Part shown: positions 42,060 to 51,577 of the stretch, piece by piece | Position numbering within the stretch: the stretch's first letter is position 1 | Layout: every line of letters starts with the position of its first letter | Source of the DNA: CAZOZZ01 sp965262425 | GTDB taxonomy: Bacteria > Acidobacteriota > Terriglobia > 20CM-2-55-15 | Length of the DNA stretch: 64,000 bases | Assembly: GCA_965262425.1 (NCBI GenBank) | Contig: OZ253536.1 | Location: forward strand, 2,542,001 to 2,606,000 | Direction of reading: 5' to 3' | The notes under the pieces: generated by a model | What the model was told of the DNA's origin: nothing | The model's database searches: none | The model's input: only the letters and a program-made list of their open reading frames with translations | Made by a program: the position numbers and the translations under genes

Positions 42060-42768
42060 CATGGGACAACTAAAATTGCAAGCATTTCTTATTTGAAGCC
42101 TCGGGTAGTGGGCCTGCGCTCGCGAGGCCCTGGAAGACAAGGCAGAGTCAGCCGGCGGAGTGTGTCAACACCTCTCCTGGCAGAGTGGGTGGGGGACCTC
42201 AACGTCCAACCACGAATGAGGGACTGGCAGAATAGATGACCCCTCGGCGCCCCAACTCCCACCGTAACTGCCGAATTTTGGATGGGGATCGAGGCAAAGG
42301 AGCAGGACAGCGTGTCGGGGTGGCCGTCCCTGGCCACCCGCGGACAAGCCGACAATCCCCCAATCGAGAGCCTCCAGCCCAACAACCCCGCCAGGAGCGC
42401 CTCGGTCGAAGACCAACCCCCACTAATTTCATCTTCCCCGCGGGCGACCACGGAGGGCCCCCCGACACGCCATTGGAAAAGTGTCCTCTTGGCCCCGTCA
42501 ATCTCACTTTCATGGCACCGGTGTTGCAGAGCCGGCATCGTCGTGGTTCGGTCGCCCGAACCGAGCGGCCGGCTACCGAGGCTCGCTCCTGGTGTGTCCG
42601 GTTTCGAACCGACCGTCCCGAGAGCGGACAATCGACCGGCGGACAACCCGAACGACAACCGGCCTATCGTGTTGAAATAATGACGTATCAAGGATTTTCT
42701 TCTTTGGACTCGAACGTGACTTAGTGAGTCGGGACTTCGGACACTCGGACGAAAGGAAACAGGCACAA
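42060..42768. other. About 700 bp without a gene, holding a REP-like element
   Basis: Apart from the REP-like pair at 42311-42469 and the upstream region of the permease gene, nothing coding is supported. Frames spanning the repeat are in palindromic sequence and are discounted. Confidence 0.6.
42311..42469. repeat. REP-like palindromic pair, copy 2
   Basis: CGTGTCGGGGTGGCCGTCCC then TGGCCACCCGCG at 42311-42342 faces a degenerate inverted copy ending CCCCGACACG at 42438-42469. The same unit occurs at 5851 and 63424, each in an intergenic region. Confidence 0.75.
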
Positions 42769-45210
42769 ATGAATCTTCTCCAGGACATCAACTTCACCTT
42801 CAGACAACTGGGCCGTAACCCGGGATTTGCCACCGTTGTGGTGCTCACCCTTGCCCTGGGAATTGGCGCCAACACTTCGATCTTCAGCGTCGTGAATGCA
42901 GTGTTGCTGAACCCCCTTCCGATCGAGAACGCAGACCAGGTCGTTTTCGTGTCCGAAACGGTACGGCGGGACATCACCGAACTCCGCGCCGTCTCATACC
43001 CGGACTTTAAAGACTGGAGGGATCAGAGCCAGTCTTTTGAAAGTCTCGTGGCGTTCGCGAACAATTCGTTCACGCTCGGCGGAACCAACGGCGCGACTCG
43101 AATTGAGGGCGAGATCGTTTCGGCCGGTTATTTTGAACTGCTGGGAATCGAAATGCAGTTGGGTCGATCGTTCACCGGTGAAGAGGACGAAACCCCCGAT
43201 TCACATCCGGTAACGGTGGTCAGTCATGGTTTGTGGCAACGCAGCTTCGGGGGAGACGCCGCGATCATCGGCCGTTCGATAACCCTCAGTGATCGCGCGC
43301 TCACCGTTGTGGGCGTCACTCCGATGGGCTTCCTCGGCCTCGACGACGACACCGAGGCCTGGATTCCCATGATGATGGCCTCCGTGCCAGGCCGCGCCGG
43401 TTTACTGGAAGCACGCGGCGCACGGTGGCACGCCGCCGTAGCGAGGCTCAAGCCGGACGTCAGCATCGAAGAAGCCCAACTCGAGATGGACGCCATCGCC
43501 AGACGGCTGGAAGAGGAGTACGCCGATACCAACGAAGATTACGGGGCCATGGTGCTTCCCTTTCGAGACACCCTCCAGGCCGGCATCCGGGCCCCCCTCC
43601 TTCTCTTGCTGGCAACAGTCGGATTTATTTTGTTGATCGCATGCGCCAACGTCGGCAACCTGATGCTGGCACGGATGACCTCCCGCGAGCGCGAGACGGC
43701 AGTGCGAGCGGCCATGGGGGCCGGACGAGTTCGGTTACTGCGTCAATTCCTCACCGAAAGTGTCGTCCTCAGCGGGCTGGGTGGCCTGCTGGGCATTCTG
43801 ATCTCGCTCTGGATGATCGAGATCCTCAAGACATTGAACCCCGTCGTCCTGCCCAGCTTCGTTGACATATCGGTCGACACACGCGTCCTGATGTTCACGT
43901 TACTGGTTGCGACGGTGACGGGCCTGGGCATCGGTGTGGTCGCCGCCATCCAGAGTTCGAAACCCCAATTGAGCGAGACTCTCAGAACCGGTGGGCGTGG
44001 TGGGGGGCGGGCGGCACAGCAACGGCTGCGGAGCCTTCTTGTCGTATCCGAGGTCGGCCTGGCTCTCGTACTGCTCATCGGCGCCGGGTTGATGGTCTCC
44101 AGCTTCAGCCGGATGCAGAACATCGATCCCGGGTTCGAGACGGACAACCTCGCAACTCTCCGCCTCGCCCTGCCCGACAGCTATGAAGACGACGAGATCT
44201 GGCCTCTGGACCAGCTACTGATCGAGAACGTGGTTCGCCTCCCCTCGGTTGTTTCGGCAGCACTGACCACCGATATGCCGCTGGAAGGCTCCTTCTCCGC
44301 GTCGTTCGTCACTCCTGAAGACTTCGCTCCCGACCTGGATGAAGCTGTTCGCATCTATCGGCACTCCGTTAATCCGGGTTTCTTTGAGACCACGGGGCTG
44401 TCCTTGCTGCGAGGCCGAATGTTCGACTCCCGCGACACCCCGGATTCCCCCAGGTCCGTGGTCGCAACGGAGAAGTTTGTCCGTCGAGTCTGGCAGGACC
44501 AGGATCCGATCGGTAAGCGTATCAAGTTCGGCGGACCCGCTTCTACAAACGAGTGGATGACCATCGTCGGAGTGGTGGCGGACCTGAAGTACAGGGTGCT
44601 CATTGAAGATCCGACCCAGAACCCCGATGACCCGGATCTCTTCTTTGCCCTGTCTCAAACCACCGCAACCAGCCTGGGCCTCCTGGTGCGGACGAGCAGT
44701 GACAACCCGGCCGGACTGGCTGAATTGCTTAAGCGGGAGATCCAGGCCATCGACCGCGGTATACCGATCTTCGCGTTTACGCCGATGAAAGACCTTGTCG
44801 AACAACAGACAGCGGGGGCGCGTTTCACCGCTTATCTGATGGGCGTGTTCGGCTCGCTCGCACTGGCCCTGGCAGCCATCGGAATTTACGGGGTCATCAG
44901 CTACTCCGTAACCCAGAGGAGATACGAGATCGGGGTGCGTACGGCATTGGGGGCGCAGCGTTCGGACGTCTTCGGACTGGTGATCCGCCAGGGCCTCACG
45001 CTGACGGGCGCCGGGGTCGGCTTGGGCCTGGCCGCCGCCATTGGCCTGACCCGATTGCTGACGAGTCAACTCTACGAGATCAGCCCGACCGAGCCGATTA
45101 TCTTCGTGGGAATGTCGGTCGTACTGCTCGTGGTCGCACTTGTTGCCAGTTGTGTGCCGGCAGGACGGGCGACGCGGGTCGATCCGCTTGTTTGTTTGCG
45201 GTACGACTGA
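42769..45210 (+). CDS. Large MacB/FtsX-type ABC permease (acidobacterial ADOP type)
   Basis: 813 residues from the ATG at 42769. It has two MacB-periplasmic/FtsX modules: an N-terminal helix and MacB domain (about 15-240; NPGFATVVVLTLALGIGANTSIFSVVNAVLLNPLP), an FtsX domain (about 275-400; LLLLLATVGFILLIACANVGNLMLARMTSRERETAVRAAMGAGR), a second MacB domain (about 420-640), and a second FtsX domain (about 690-813; YEIGVRTALGAQRSDVFGLVIRQGLTL, ending RVDPLVCLRYD). This duplicated permease without its own ATPase is typical of Acidobacteria. The substrate is unknown. Confidence 0.93.
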   Translation: MNLLQDINFTFRQLGRNPGFATVVVLTLALGIGANTSIFSVVNAVLLNPLPIENADQVVFVSETVRRDITELRAVSYPDFKDWRDQSQSFESLVAFANNSFTLGGTNGATRIEGEIVSAGYFELLGIEMQLGRSFTGEEDETPDSHPVTVVSHGLWQRSFGGDAAIIGRSITLSDRALTVVGVTPMGFLGLDDDTEAWIPMMMASVPGRAGLLEARGARWHAAVARLKPDVSIEEAQLEMDAIARRLEEEYADTNEDYGAMVLPFRDTLQAGIRAPLLLLLATVGFILLIACANVGNLMLARMTSRERETAVRAAMGAGRVRLLRQFLTESVVLSGLGGLLGILISLWMIEILKTLNPVVLPSFVDISVDTRVLMFTLLVATVTGLGIGVVAAIQSSKPQLSETLRTGGRGGGRAAQQRLRSLLVVSEVGLALVLLIGAGLMVSSFSRMQNIDPGFETDNLATLRLALPDSYEDDEIWPLDQLLIENVVRLPSVVSAALTTDMPLEGSFSASFVTPEDFAPDLDEAVRIYRHSVNPGFFETTGLSLLRGRMFDSRDTPDSPRSVVATEKFVRRVWQDQDPIGKRIKFGGPASTNEWMTIVGVVADLKYRVLIEDPTQNPDDPDLFFALSQTTATSLGLLVRTSSDNPAGLAELLKREIQAIDRGIPIFAFTPMKDLVEQQTAGARFTAYLMGVFGSLALALAAIGIYGVISYSVTQRRYEIGVRTALGAQRSDVFGLVIRQGLTLTGAGVGLGLAAAIGLTRLLTSQLYEISPTEPIIFVGMSVVLLVVALVASCVPAGRATRVDPLVCLRYD

Positions 45211-45308
45211 TTACAAGTTCCAGAGCCATCAAGAGGATCGAGCGAGGCAATCCAATGGAGCGGGTCCGCATGGCTCTGGGCTGAAAAACATCGCGTACTG
45301 ACTCTCAT

Positions 45309-45536
45309 GCTGCGTCAGGGACTGGTGCCGACGCTGCTTGGCGTCGTAGAGGGATCGGAGCGGCCGTAGCGTCGACGTCCGTACTCGAAAACCTGCTGTT
45401 CGGTGTCAGCTCAACAGACCCGGCAACGATAGCCGCAGTCACTGCGCTGTTGATCCTGGTTGCCTTGCTCGCCTCCCTCGTTCCGGCACGTCGCGCGCTC
45501 AGGATCGACCCGATGGTTGCGCTACGGCACGAGTGA
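45309..45536 (+). pseudogene. 3' remnant of a second FtsX-type permease
   Basis: Readable as LRQGLVPTLLGVV, then after a one-base shift near 45350 GIGAAVASTSVLENLLFGVSSTDPATIAAVTALLILVALLASLVPARRALRIDPMVALRHE and stop. This is the last membrane segment and the RxDPMxALRxE tail of ADOP permeases, parallel to the end of the intact gene just upstream. The 5' 90% of the gene is gone. Confidence 0.8.
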
Positions 45537-45544
45537 CGGGAGTC

Positions 45545-45672
45545 CGAAGCTACATCTACCTCCCGGCAACGACCTGTATGTCTTCTACAACGAAGTGTGG
45601 GACAATTCCGACAGCTGTTTCTTCATGTGCCGCGCGTTGGTAGTGAAGCTGACGTATTTACTCGTGCCATAA
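45545..45672 (+). pseudogene. 3' remnant of a DUF5916-type outer-membrane protein
   Basis: The segment PKLHLPPGNDLYVFYNEVWDNSDSCFFMCRALVVKLTYLLVP matches the C-terminal beta-strands of DUF5916 proteins (compare SDFYVVYTEIRG...RTLTIKLNNLFVF in the full gene that follows). Only about 40 residues remain, directly after the permease remnant. This suggests a deletion joined two gene ends. Confidence 0.65.
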
Positions 45673-45727
45673 CAGACCATCACACTTCGGTCCAGGACCT
45701 GTAACGGAAGGAGAGCAGTCCGTCTTC

Positions 45728-47965
45728 GTGAAACCTTCAACGATCAGCACAAGTGCGTCGACCGGTCGATTCATCATCATTGCGTTGTTGATCGTCGCTG
45801 GATTTCAGACATTCGCCCACGCCCAGGAAATCGTCCTGGGACACACCCAGGAAATCGTCCTGGAATCCGACAGCGACTACGACGCCCTGCGGGAAGCGAA
45901 AGCTTACCAGGCCCGCCGAACGCGTGAATCCATAGTCATCGACGGACGAGTGGATGAGCCGGCTTGGGACCTGGCACCGGCCGACGATGACTTTTATCAG
46001 AACGACCCCGTACGGGGCGCTCCGCCTCGGGACCGGACCGTACTGCGCATCCTCTACGACGACGTCAACTTGTACATCGGCATCGTGTGTTACCAGGCCG
46101 GCCCCACCATCATCGCCGAGCTGAGACGCGACTTTGCACCATTCGACGGCGACCTTCTCGCAGTGTCGCTCGACACGTTCGACGATGACCGCAACGGATT
46201 CATCTTCCAGACCAATCCCGGAGGTGCGAAACGGGATCAGCAGATCGCCGGCGGAGTCCGCAGTTCGGACTGGAACGGCATTTACGACGTCGCGTCGTAC
46301 AGCGATCCAGATGGGTGGACCGCCGAGTTTGCGATTCCATTCAAGACGCTACGGTTCGACGAGGTACGCGAGGGTCAGCGTTGGGGGATGAACATCTTCC
46401 GGATCATCCGATACTCGAACGAGAGCGTCATCTGGACCCCGGCTCCACGGCCGTTCGGTCCCGCAGACATGTTCATATCGGGCTCGCTGGTCGGACTCGA
46501 AGGCGTCACCCAGGGTCGGAACCTCTACGTGAAACCGTTCGCACTGGCTGAATTCAAGCCCGACGCCTCCGACGATCGGAGCGACTATGGCGCAGGCTTC
46601 GACGTAAAGTACGGCGTCACGTCCGAGTTAACGCTGGACCTGACCGTCAACACGGACTTCTCCCAGGTCGAGGTTGACGAGCAGCAGATCAACCTGACCC
46701 GGTTCAGCCTGTTCTTCCCGGAAAAGCGGGATTTCTTCCTGGAGAATGCGGGACTGTTCGATGTGGGCGGCGTGGTCGGCACGCCGGGGGGTACGGCGGG
46801 AAGGGATGTGATCCCCTTCTTCAGCCGGCGCATCGGACTGTCAGATGCAGGGACTCCTTTGCCCATCCGAGGGGGTGCGCGCCTGACCGGCAAAGTCGGC
46901 GGGTTTGATCTGGGCGTGATGAACATCCAGGTCGGTGAAAAGGATGGAGTCCCTTCCGACAACTGGTCAATCTTGAGGCTGAGACGCGACATCATGGCAA
47001 ATTCCGATGTCGGTGGTTTCTTTTTCAACCGGGATACGGGCGGGAGCTCGTACTGGAACCGGACAGCCGGGGCCGACATGAACCTGCGGTTCTTCCAGCG
47101 TCGCTTCAACATCTCGGGTTTCGCGCTCCGAACCGAAACGCCAGACCAGGATGATGAGAACTTCGCGGGTCGATTCGACACTTCCTACCGGGACAATTTC
47201 TTTACCGTGCGGGGCGGATACCTATCGGTCGGGGAGGGTTTCCACAACGATTTCGGGTTCACGCGCAGAAAAGCGATCCGCCAGGGCGACTTCTTCTTTG
47301 CGGTCACCCCACGTCCGAATACCAGCCTCATACGAGATGTTTCCCCGCAAGTGCAGTCGATCTACGTCACGGACCGGACGAATCGTGTCATCACCAGGGA
47401 GCATCGAGTTGGATTCCGCGTCAACTTCCAGGACGGCGCCAACTTCGGGCTGGACCGCAACATGCGTTTCGAACGACTCGACCAGGCATTCCCCATCCGC
47501 GCCGATGTCGAGATCCCGGCAGGCGATCACAGCTTCGACGACTGGAACGCGACCTTCCGTACGTCCGGTGGGCGGCGCATCACGGTCGGTGGAAATCTGA
47601 GAACCGGTGATTTCTGGAACGGAAGGCGCCGTCAGACTGGCATGAACGTGAGCTACCGGCAAAGCCTCTACTTCAATAGCGCGATCAGTTGGGCGAGGAA
47701 CAAGGTCGAACTCGCCGGTGGTGACTTCACGACCGACCTGATCGGGTTGCGGCTCAACTTTGCCTTTTCCCCGCGGATGTTTTTCGAGAATTTCTTCCAG
47801 TACAACACGGACCGCCGGACCGTCTCGTCCAACGTTCGATTCCGGTTCATCCATCATCCCCTGAGCGATTTCTATGTCGTCTACACGGAGATCCGCGGCA
47901 CGGGAGGGAATCCTGCGCTCAATCGGACTTTGACTATCAAGCTGAATAACCTGTTTGTGTTCTAG
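45728..47965 (+). CDS. CBM9-like / DUF5916 outer-membrane beta-barrel protein
   Basis: 745 residues from a GTG. A signal peptide (FIIIALLIVAGFQTFAHAQE) leads to a CBM9-like sugar-binding domain (about 60-250; SIVIDGRVDEPAWDLAP, LYDDVNLYIGIVCY, GWTAEFAIPFKTLRF, RWGMNIFRII). A DUF5916 domain that forms an outer-membrane barrel follows (about 265-745; TDFSQVEVDEQQINLTRFSLFFPEKRDFFLENAG, then alternating barrel strands to a terminal Phe). Inferred role: binding or uptake of a polysaccharide at the surface. A decayed paralogue lies at 61427. Confidence 0.88.
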   Translation: MKPSTISTSASTGRFIIIALLIVAGFQTFAHAQEIVLGHTQEIVLESDSDYDALREAKAYQARRTRESIVIDGRVDEPAWDLAPADDDFYQNDPVRGAPPRDRTVLRILYDDVNLYIGIVCYQAGPTIIAELRRDFAPFDGDLLAVSLDTFDDDRNGFIFQTNPGGAKRDQQIAGGVRSSDWNGIYDVASYSDPDGWTAEFAIPFKTLRFDEVREGQRWGMNIFRIIRYSNESVIWTPAPRPFGPADMFISGSLVGLEGVTQGRNLYVKPFALAEFKPDASDDRSDYGAGFDVKYGVTSELTLDLTVNTDFSQVEVDEQQINLTRFSLFFPEKRDFFLENAGLFDVGGVVGTPGGTAGRDVIPFFSRRIGLSDAGTPLPIRGGARLTGKVGGFDLGVMNIQVGEKDGVPSDNWSILRLRRDIMANSDVGGFFFNRDTGGSSYWNRTAGADMNLRFFQRRFNISGFALRTETPDQDDENFAGRFDTSYRDNFFTVRGGYLSVGEGFHNDFGFTRRKAIRQGDFFFAVTPRPNTSLIRDVSPQVQSIYVTDRTNRVITREHRVGFRVNFQDGANFGLDRNMRFERLDQAFPIRADVEIPAGDHSFDDWNATFRTSGGRRITVGGNLRTGDFWNGRRRQTGMNVSYRQSLYFNSAISWARNKVELAGGDFTTDLIGLRLNFAFSPRMFFENFFQYNTDRRTVSSNVRFRFIHHPLSDFYVVYTEIRGTGGNPALNRTLTIKLNNLFVF

Positions 47966-48033
47966 CGTGGGTGATGAGGAGATCGACCAAATAGGGTATG
48001 ATCCTCGGACACTTACATCTTTGGAGGAATGAT

Positions 48034-49290
48034 ATGCGGTGGAACGTGCCCTTCGTCGTAGCGGCGTTTGGATTGATTGTGGGTTTGGGAACCGGACTTT
48101 CACCTGCTACAGCGGAGGCGGCCCAGGCCCCCGGCTCCGAGGCCGAGCAGGAAGAAAATCCGGTAGCCGAACTGGTTGGACGGCTGAATCTCGAGGGCTA
48201 CAAGAACACTCTGCGTGGACTGGCCCAGTTTGGCGATCGGCGGCAAGGCACGGATCGAAACCGGGACGCCATCGATTGGATCCAGGAACAACTTGAGAGC
48301 TATGGCTGCGCGACCGACCGGATCAGTTACGAATACAACCCTGCGCCGCGACGCGGCGGGGGTGGCGGACGTGGCACCCGTACTCGGCCAGGTCCGGTCA
48401 TCGACAGCGGGGAGGTCCGTAACGGTCCGGGCGGTTCCAGATATCGCGGCATAACGAGGCGAACCGGAGTAAACAACGACGCCGACGCCCAGCCGGACGA
48501 GACCCTCCGGGAACTGAACCGGCAACCGACGACCCCCGGCGCGCGGGAAGAGGTCTACTGCACGAAAGTCGGCACGACACGACCGGATGAAATGTACATC
48601 ATCGGGGCACACATGGACGGACACGGATGGGGCGAGGCCCTGAACGACAACGGGTCCGGCACGGCACTGGTACTGGAGTTGGTGCGTGTCCTCAACATGC
48701 CCGATGTCGAAACGGAACGAACGATTCGCTTCGCCCTGTGGAACAACGAAGAGACCGGCCTGAACGGTTCTCGCGCATATGTGGAACAGCGAGCCGAACT
48801 CCAGGGCATCGAGGATCCGCCGGGATCGGGCTTGTTCCCGGAACCGACCTGGGTCGGCATGATCCAGCACGACATGATGATGTGGGACCACGGTATGCCC
48901 CTGGCCGACGGCACGTGGAGACCGGAGCAAAGACCGGAAGCCGACGTCAACATCGAATTCCAGTCCACATCCAAATTCACCGACCGTGCAATGAGACTCG
49001 CGTTCTTTTTCCGCGACGCCAACGAAAAGTACGCCACGGATTATCCGGCGGCGGTCGGTAATCACATGACCAATACCGACTCGACTCCCTTCATGGATCT
49101 GGTTCCCGCGATCAGCCTTCGTGAGAACGAACGCGGGATGCAAACCGGCGCCGGGTGGAGCCCGACCTGGCATCAGCCGATCGACGTTTTCAGTACGTTC
49201 AGCGACAAGGATTTCCGACTTGGTTTGAATGCCGCCCAGACAACTCTGGGAGCGGTCGGCCAGTTGGCTGGTGCGACGCTGAAGAAGTAG
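48034..49290 (+). CDS. M28-family zinc metallopeptidase, exported
   Basis: 418 residues from the ATG at 48034 (GGAGG 8 bases upstream). A signal peptide precedes a low-complexity Arg/Gly stretch (RRGGGGGRGTRTRPGP, about 105-120) and an M28 catalytic domain (about 165-410). Zinc and catalytic residues appear in GAHMDGHGWGEALNDNGSG (His, first Asp, then bridging Asp), NNEETGLNGS (catalytic Glu pair), HDMMMWDHGMP (Asp) and the histidine in PTWHQPIDVF. It is an aminopeptidase or carboxypeptidase of the periplasm or exterior. A strong terminator follows. Confidence 0.9.
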   Translation: MRWNVPFVVAAFGLIVGLGTGLSPATAEAAQAPGSEAEQEENPVAELVGRLNLEGYKNTLRGLAQFGDRRQGTDRNRDAIDWIQEQLESYGCATDRISYEYNPAPRRGGGGGRGTRTRPGPVIDSGEVRNGPGGSRYRGITRRTGVNNDADAQPDETLRELNRQPTTPGAREEVYCTKVGTTRPDEMYIIGAHMDGHGWGEALNDNGSGTALVLELVRVLNMPDVETERTIRFALWNNEETGLNGSRAYVEQRAELQGIEDPPGSGLFPEPTWVGMIQHDMMMWDHGMPLADGTWRPEQRPEADVNIEFQSTSKFTDRAMRLAFFFRDANEKYATDYPAAVGNHMTNTDSTPFMDLVPAISLRENERGMQTGAGWSPTWHQPIDVFSTFSDKDFRLGLNAAQTTLGAVGQLAGATLKK

Positions 49291-49313
49291 GTCGCCTAAG
49301 GAACCAGAACGTC

Positions 49314-49351
49314 GAGGACGGCCCTGTACTGGCCGTCCTCGTTTTTGTTTT
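49314..49351 (+). terminator. Rho-independent terminator after the M28 gene
   Basis: Perfect 10-bp stem GAGGACGGCC / GGCCGTCCTC with a 7-nt loop, followed by GTTTTTGTTTT. It ends the M28 transcript 24 bp after the stop and directly before the reductase ribosome site. Confidence 0.95.
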
Positions 49352-49363
49352 GAAAGGAAGGGA

Positions 49364-50179
49364 GTGGATACCGAAACCAACGCGATCCTCACTCAACGAA
49401 TTGAGGTCTCACCCGGACTGGCAATCTTACGCGTCGTGCCGGATGGGTGGGACCTTCCTGACTTTACGCCGGGTCAGTTCGCCGTCCTGGGACTCCCGGC
49501 GGGCGCTCCGCGATGTGAGGTTTGCGATCCGGAAGAGGCAGACTCCGGCGATTCGGGAAAGTTGATCAAGCGCGCGTACTCCATCGCTTCTTCGTCGGTC
49601 GCGAAAGAATACGTCGAGTTCTACATCGTTCTGGTCCCGTCAGGCGCCCTGACCCCCCGATTGTTCGCCTTGTCCAACGGGGATCGACTGTGGCTGGGCA
49701 AGAAGGCGACGAGTATGTTCACTCTCGAAGATGCGCCCGACGACAAACACATCGTCCTCGTGTCGACGGGAACCGGGCTGGCCCCATACATCAGCATGCT
49801 TCGAACCCGGCTCACCTGCGGGGACCAGCGGCGGTTCGCCGTACTCCACGGTGCACGTCACTCCTGGGACCTGGGCTACAGAAGCGAACTGATGACATTG
49901 GACAGGATGTGCCACAACTTCGCCTACGTGCCCATCATCAGCCGTCCGAACGAGGAACACGCCACCTGGGGCGGCGCGGACGGCTATATCCAGGATCTCT
50001 GGGAAAGCCGACCTCTGCGGGACCATTGGGGATTCGAACCGGGGCCGGACAACACCCACATCTTCGTCTGTGGCAATCCTGCCATGATCGAGAACATGGT
50101 GGAGAGACTGGAAGGGGAGGGGTTCAGGGAGCACAAAAGGAAAGACCCGGGTCAGATCCACGTCGAAAGATACTGGTAG
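49364..50179 (+). CDS. fpr: Ferredoxin--NADP(+) reductase
   Basis: 271 residues from a GTG preceded by AAAGGAAGG. FAD-binding domain (about 1-110): the RAYSIASSS motif near 68 binds the flavin, followed by EFYIVLVPSGALTPRLFAL. NADP-binding domain (about 115-271): VLVSTGTGLAPYISMLR, VLHGARHSWDLGYRSELM, HIFVCGNPAMIENM. The chain ends in an aromatic ERYW. It exchanges electrons between NADPH and ferredoxin or flavodoxin. A Rieske ferredoxin at 24074 is the only partner in the window, far away. Confidence 0.9.
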   Translation: MDTETNAILTQRIEVSPGLAILRVVPDGWDLPDFTPGQFAVLGLPAGAPRCEVCDPEEADSGDSGKLIKRAYSIASSSVAKEYVEFYIVLVPSGALTPRLFALSNGDRLWLGKKATSMFTLEDAPDDKHIVLVSTGTGLAPYISMLRTRLTCGDQRRFAVLHGARHSWDLGYRSELMTLDRMCHNFAYVPIISRPNEEHATWGGADGYIQDLWESRPLRDHWGFEPGPDNTHIFVCGNPAMIENMVERLEGEGFREHKRKDPGQIHVERYW

Positions 50180-50200
50180 CGGGCCCTTCCCTTAGAACTC

Positions 50201-50292
50201 GACGCAGAGACGCAGAGATCGGAGGGAGATTGTCGGAGACCATTAGCCGGGAACAAGAAAATCAGATCTCTGCGTCTCTGCGCCTTTGCGTC
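50201..50292. repeat. Long inverted-repeat hairpin, family A copy 3
   Basis: Left arm GACGCAGAGACGCAGAG, right arm ending CTCTGCGCCTTTGCGTC. Copies 3 and 4 (57659) also share most of the loop (GGAGGGAGATTGTCGGA, then AGCCGGGAACAAGAAAATCAG) and flanking bases (TTAGTTATTC, GCGAAGTTATTC). They are therefore one mobile family of about 130-170 bp, not just two hairpins. Confidence 0.88.
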
Positions 50293-50444
50293 GAAAATCC
50301 GTCTCTTAGAATGCGAAGTTATTCTTGAGCAACGCACCGGCCGAAACCGACGGGAAACATCAGACAATAAGTCACCGTAGCGTTCCTACAATTTTCCATA
50401 GGTTAGCGGTTAGTTATTCTTGAGCGGACCCTTAGACTGTAAGC

Positions 50445-51570
50445 ATGAAGATACCCCTGTTTCAAGTCGACGCTTTTACCAGAGACGTTTTCGCCGGGAA
50501 CCCCGCAGCGATCTGCCCTCTTGAAGAGTGGCTGGAACCGGAACGGATGCAGGCGATCGCAACGGAAAACAACCTGTCTGAAACCGCATTTCTGGTGCCG
50601 AACGACGACGGATACGACCTGCGCTGGTTTACGCCGACAACCGAAGCCGACCTGTGCGGGCACGCCACACTGGCTTCCGCATACGTACTCTGGAACCGTA
50701 TTGGCAACAAGAACGAGACACTGCGGTTCAATACGCGGAGCGGCCTGCTGACCGTCGAGAAACAAGACGACCTCCTGGTGATGAACTTCCCGAGGCTCGC
50801 ACCGGCCGGTTGTCCGAACCCACCATCGGAAATCGTGGACGGATTGGGCGCGCGCCCCGATGAGATTCTTTGGGTCTTCCGCAGAATTTGTGGGTAAAAC
50901 CGTCTTCCATCGCCGCTTGAGGAGACCACGGTGCTCGCCAAGCCTCAAGGCTTCCCTCGCAAGCTCGGCGGCTGCGCCGGCCTTGACCCTCGGCTGCGCT
51001 CCGCGGTGTCGGCTGGTGTGGGCGATGGGGAACGGGGCCTCCGGCGGGGGCTCCGGGCACCGGGTGTAGGCGTCCGACCGAAGTGGGTACTGGAATATTC
51101 GCCGTCGAACAAAAGAATAAGGTACTTTGTTTCAATTACTTATGTGCGCACAGGCCTTTGGACTGCCCACAAATTCTGCGGAGGAGGCGATTCTTTCTTA
51201 CATGGAAACGGAAGGCTCGGGAAACTTCCTGGCTGTCTTCGCCTCCGAAACCCAGGTGCGGAACCTGAAGCCGGATTTCCAGATCCTGGGCAGGCTTGGA
51301 GGCATGGGTGTCATCGTGACCGCGCCCGGAAATACGGCCGACTTCGCCTCCCGCTACTTCGCGCCCGCGTACGGCATCGACGAAGACCCTGTCACCGGAT
51401 CCATCCACTGCACGCTGGTTCCCTATTGGTCGGAGCGACTCGGGAAACAAAAGTTCCACGCACACCAGGTGTCTCGGCGCGGAGGAGAGCTGTTCTGCGA
51501 GTTGCTGGGTGATCGAGTGACCATCGGAGGCCATGCCGTGTGCTTCATGGCGGGAACCATCGAAGTTTGA
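50445..51570 (+). pseudogene. PhzF-family isomerase/epimerase gene split by a MITE
   Basis: The N-terminal part (50445-50871) reads VDAFTRDVFAGNPAAICPLEEW, NNLSETAFLV with the catalytic Glu46, and the PhzF stretch LCGHATLASAYVLW. The C-terminal part resumes at 51189 as ILSYMETEGSGNFLAV and continues to GIDEDPVTGSIHCTLVPYW and the terminus. Deleting the 317-bp MITE plus one GATTCTTT restores a single frame of about 267 residues. As it stands the first half ends at a TAA in the MITE, and the second half reads on from a TTG at 51127 inside it. Confidence 0.88.
50872..51188 (+). mobile_element. 317-bp MITE, copy B, inside phzF
   Basis: Same sequence and length as copy A (41284-41600), inverted in the window but in the same orientation relative to the target gene. 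Terminal repeats of about 23 bp and an 8-bp direct repeat GATTCTTT at 50864-50871 and 51189-51196. The centre is GC-rich and can form long hairpins. No transposase is encoded, so transposition in trans by an ISL3-like enzyme is inferred. Confidence 0.93.
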
Positions 51571-51577
51571 AACCTCA

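Noticed and set aside
42089..42766. 225-codon minus-strand frame across the REP element
   Set aside because: It runs through palindromic repeats and shows low-complexity translation only.
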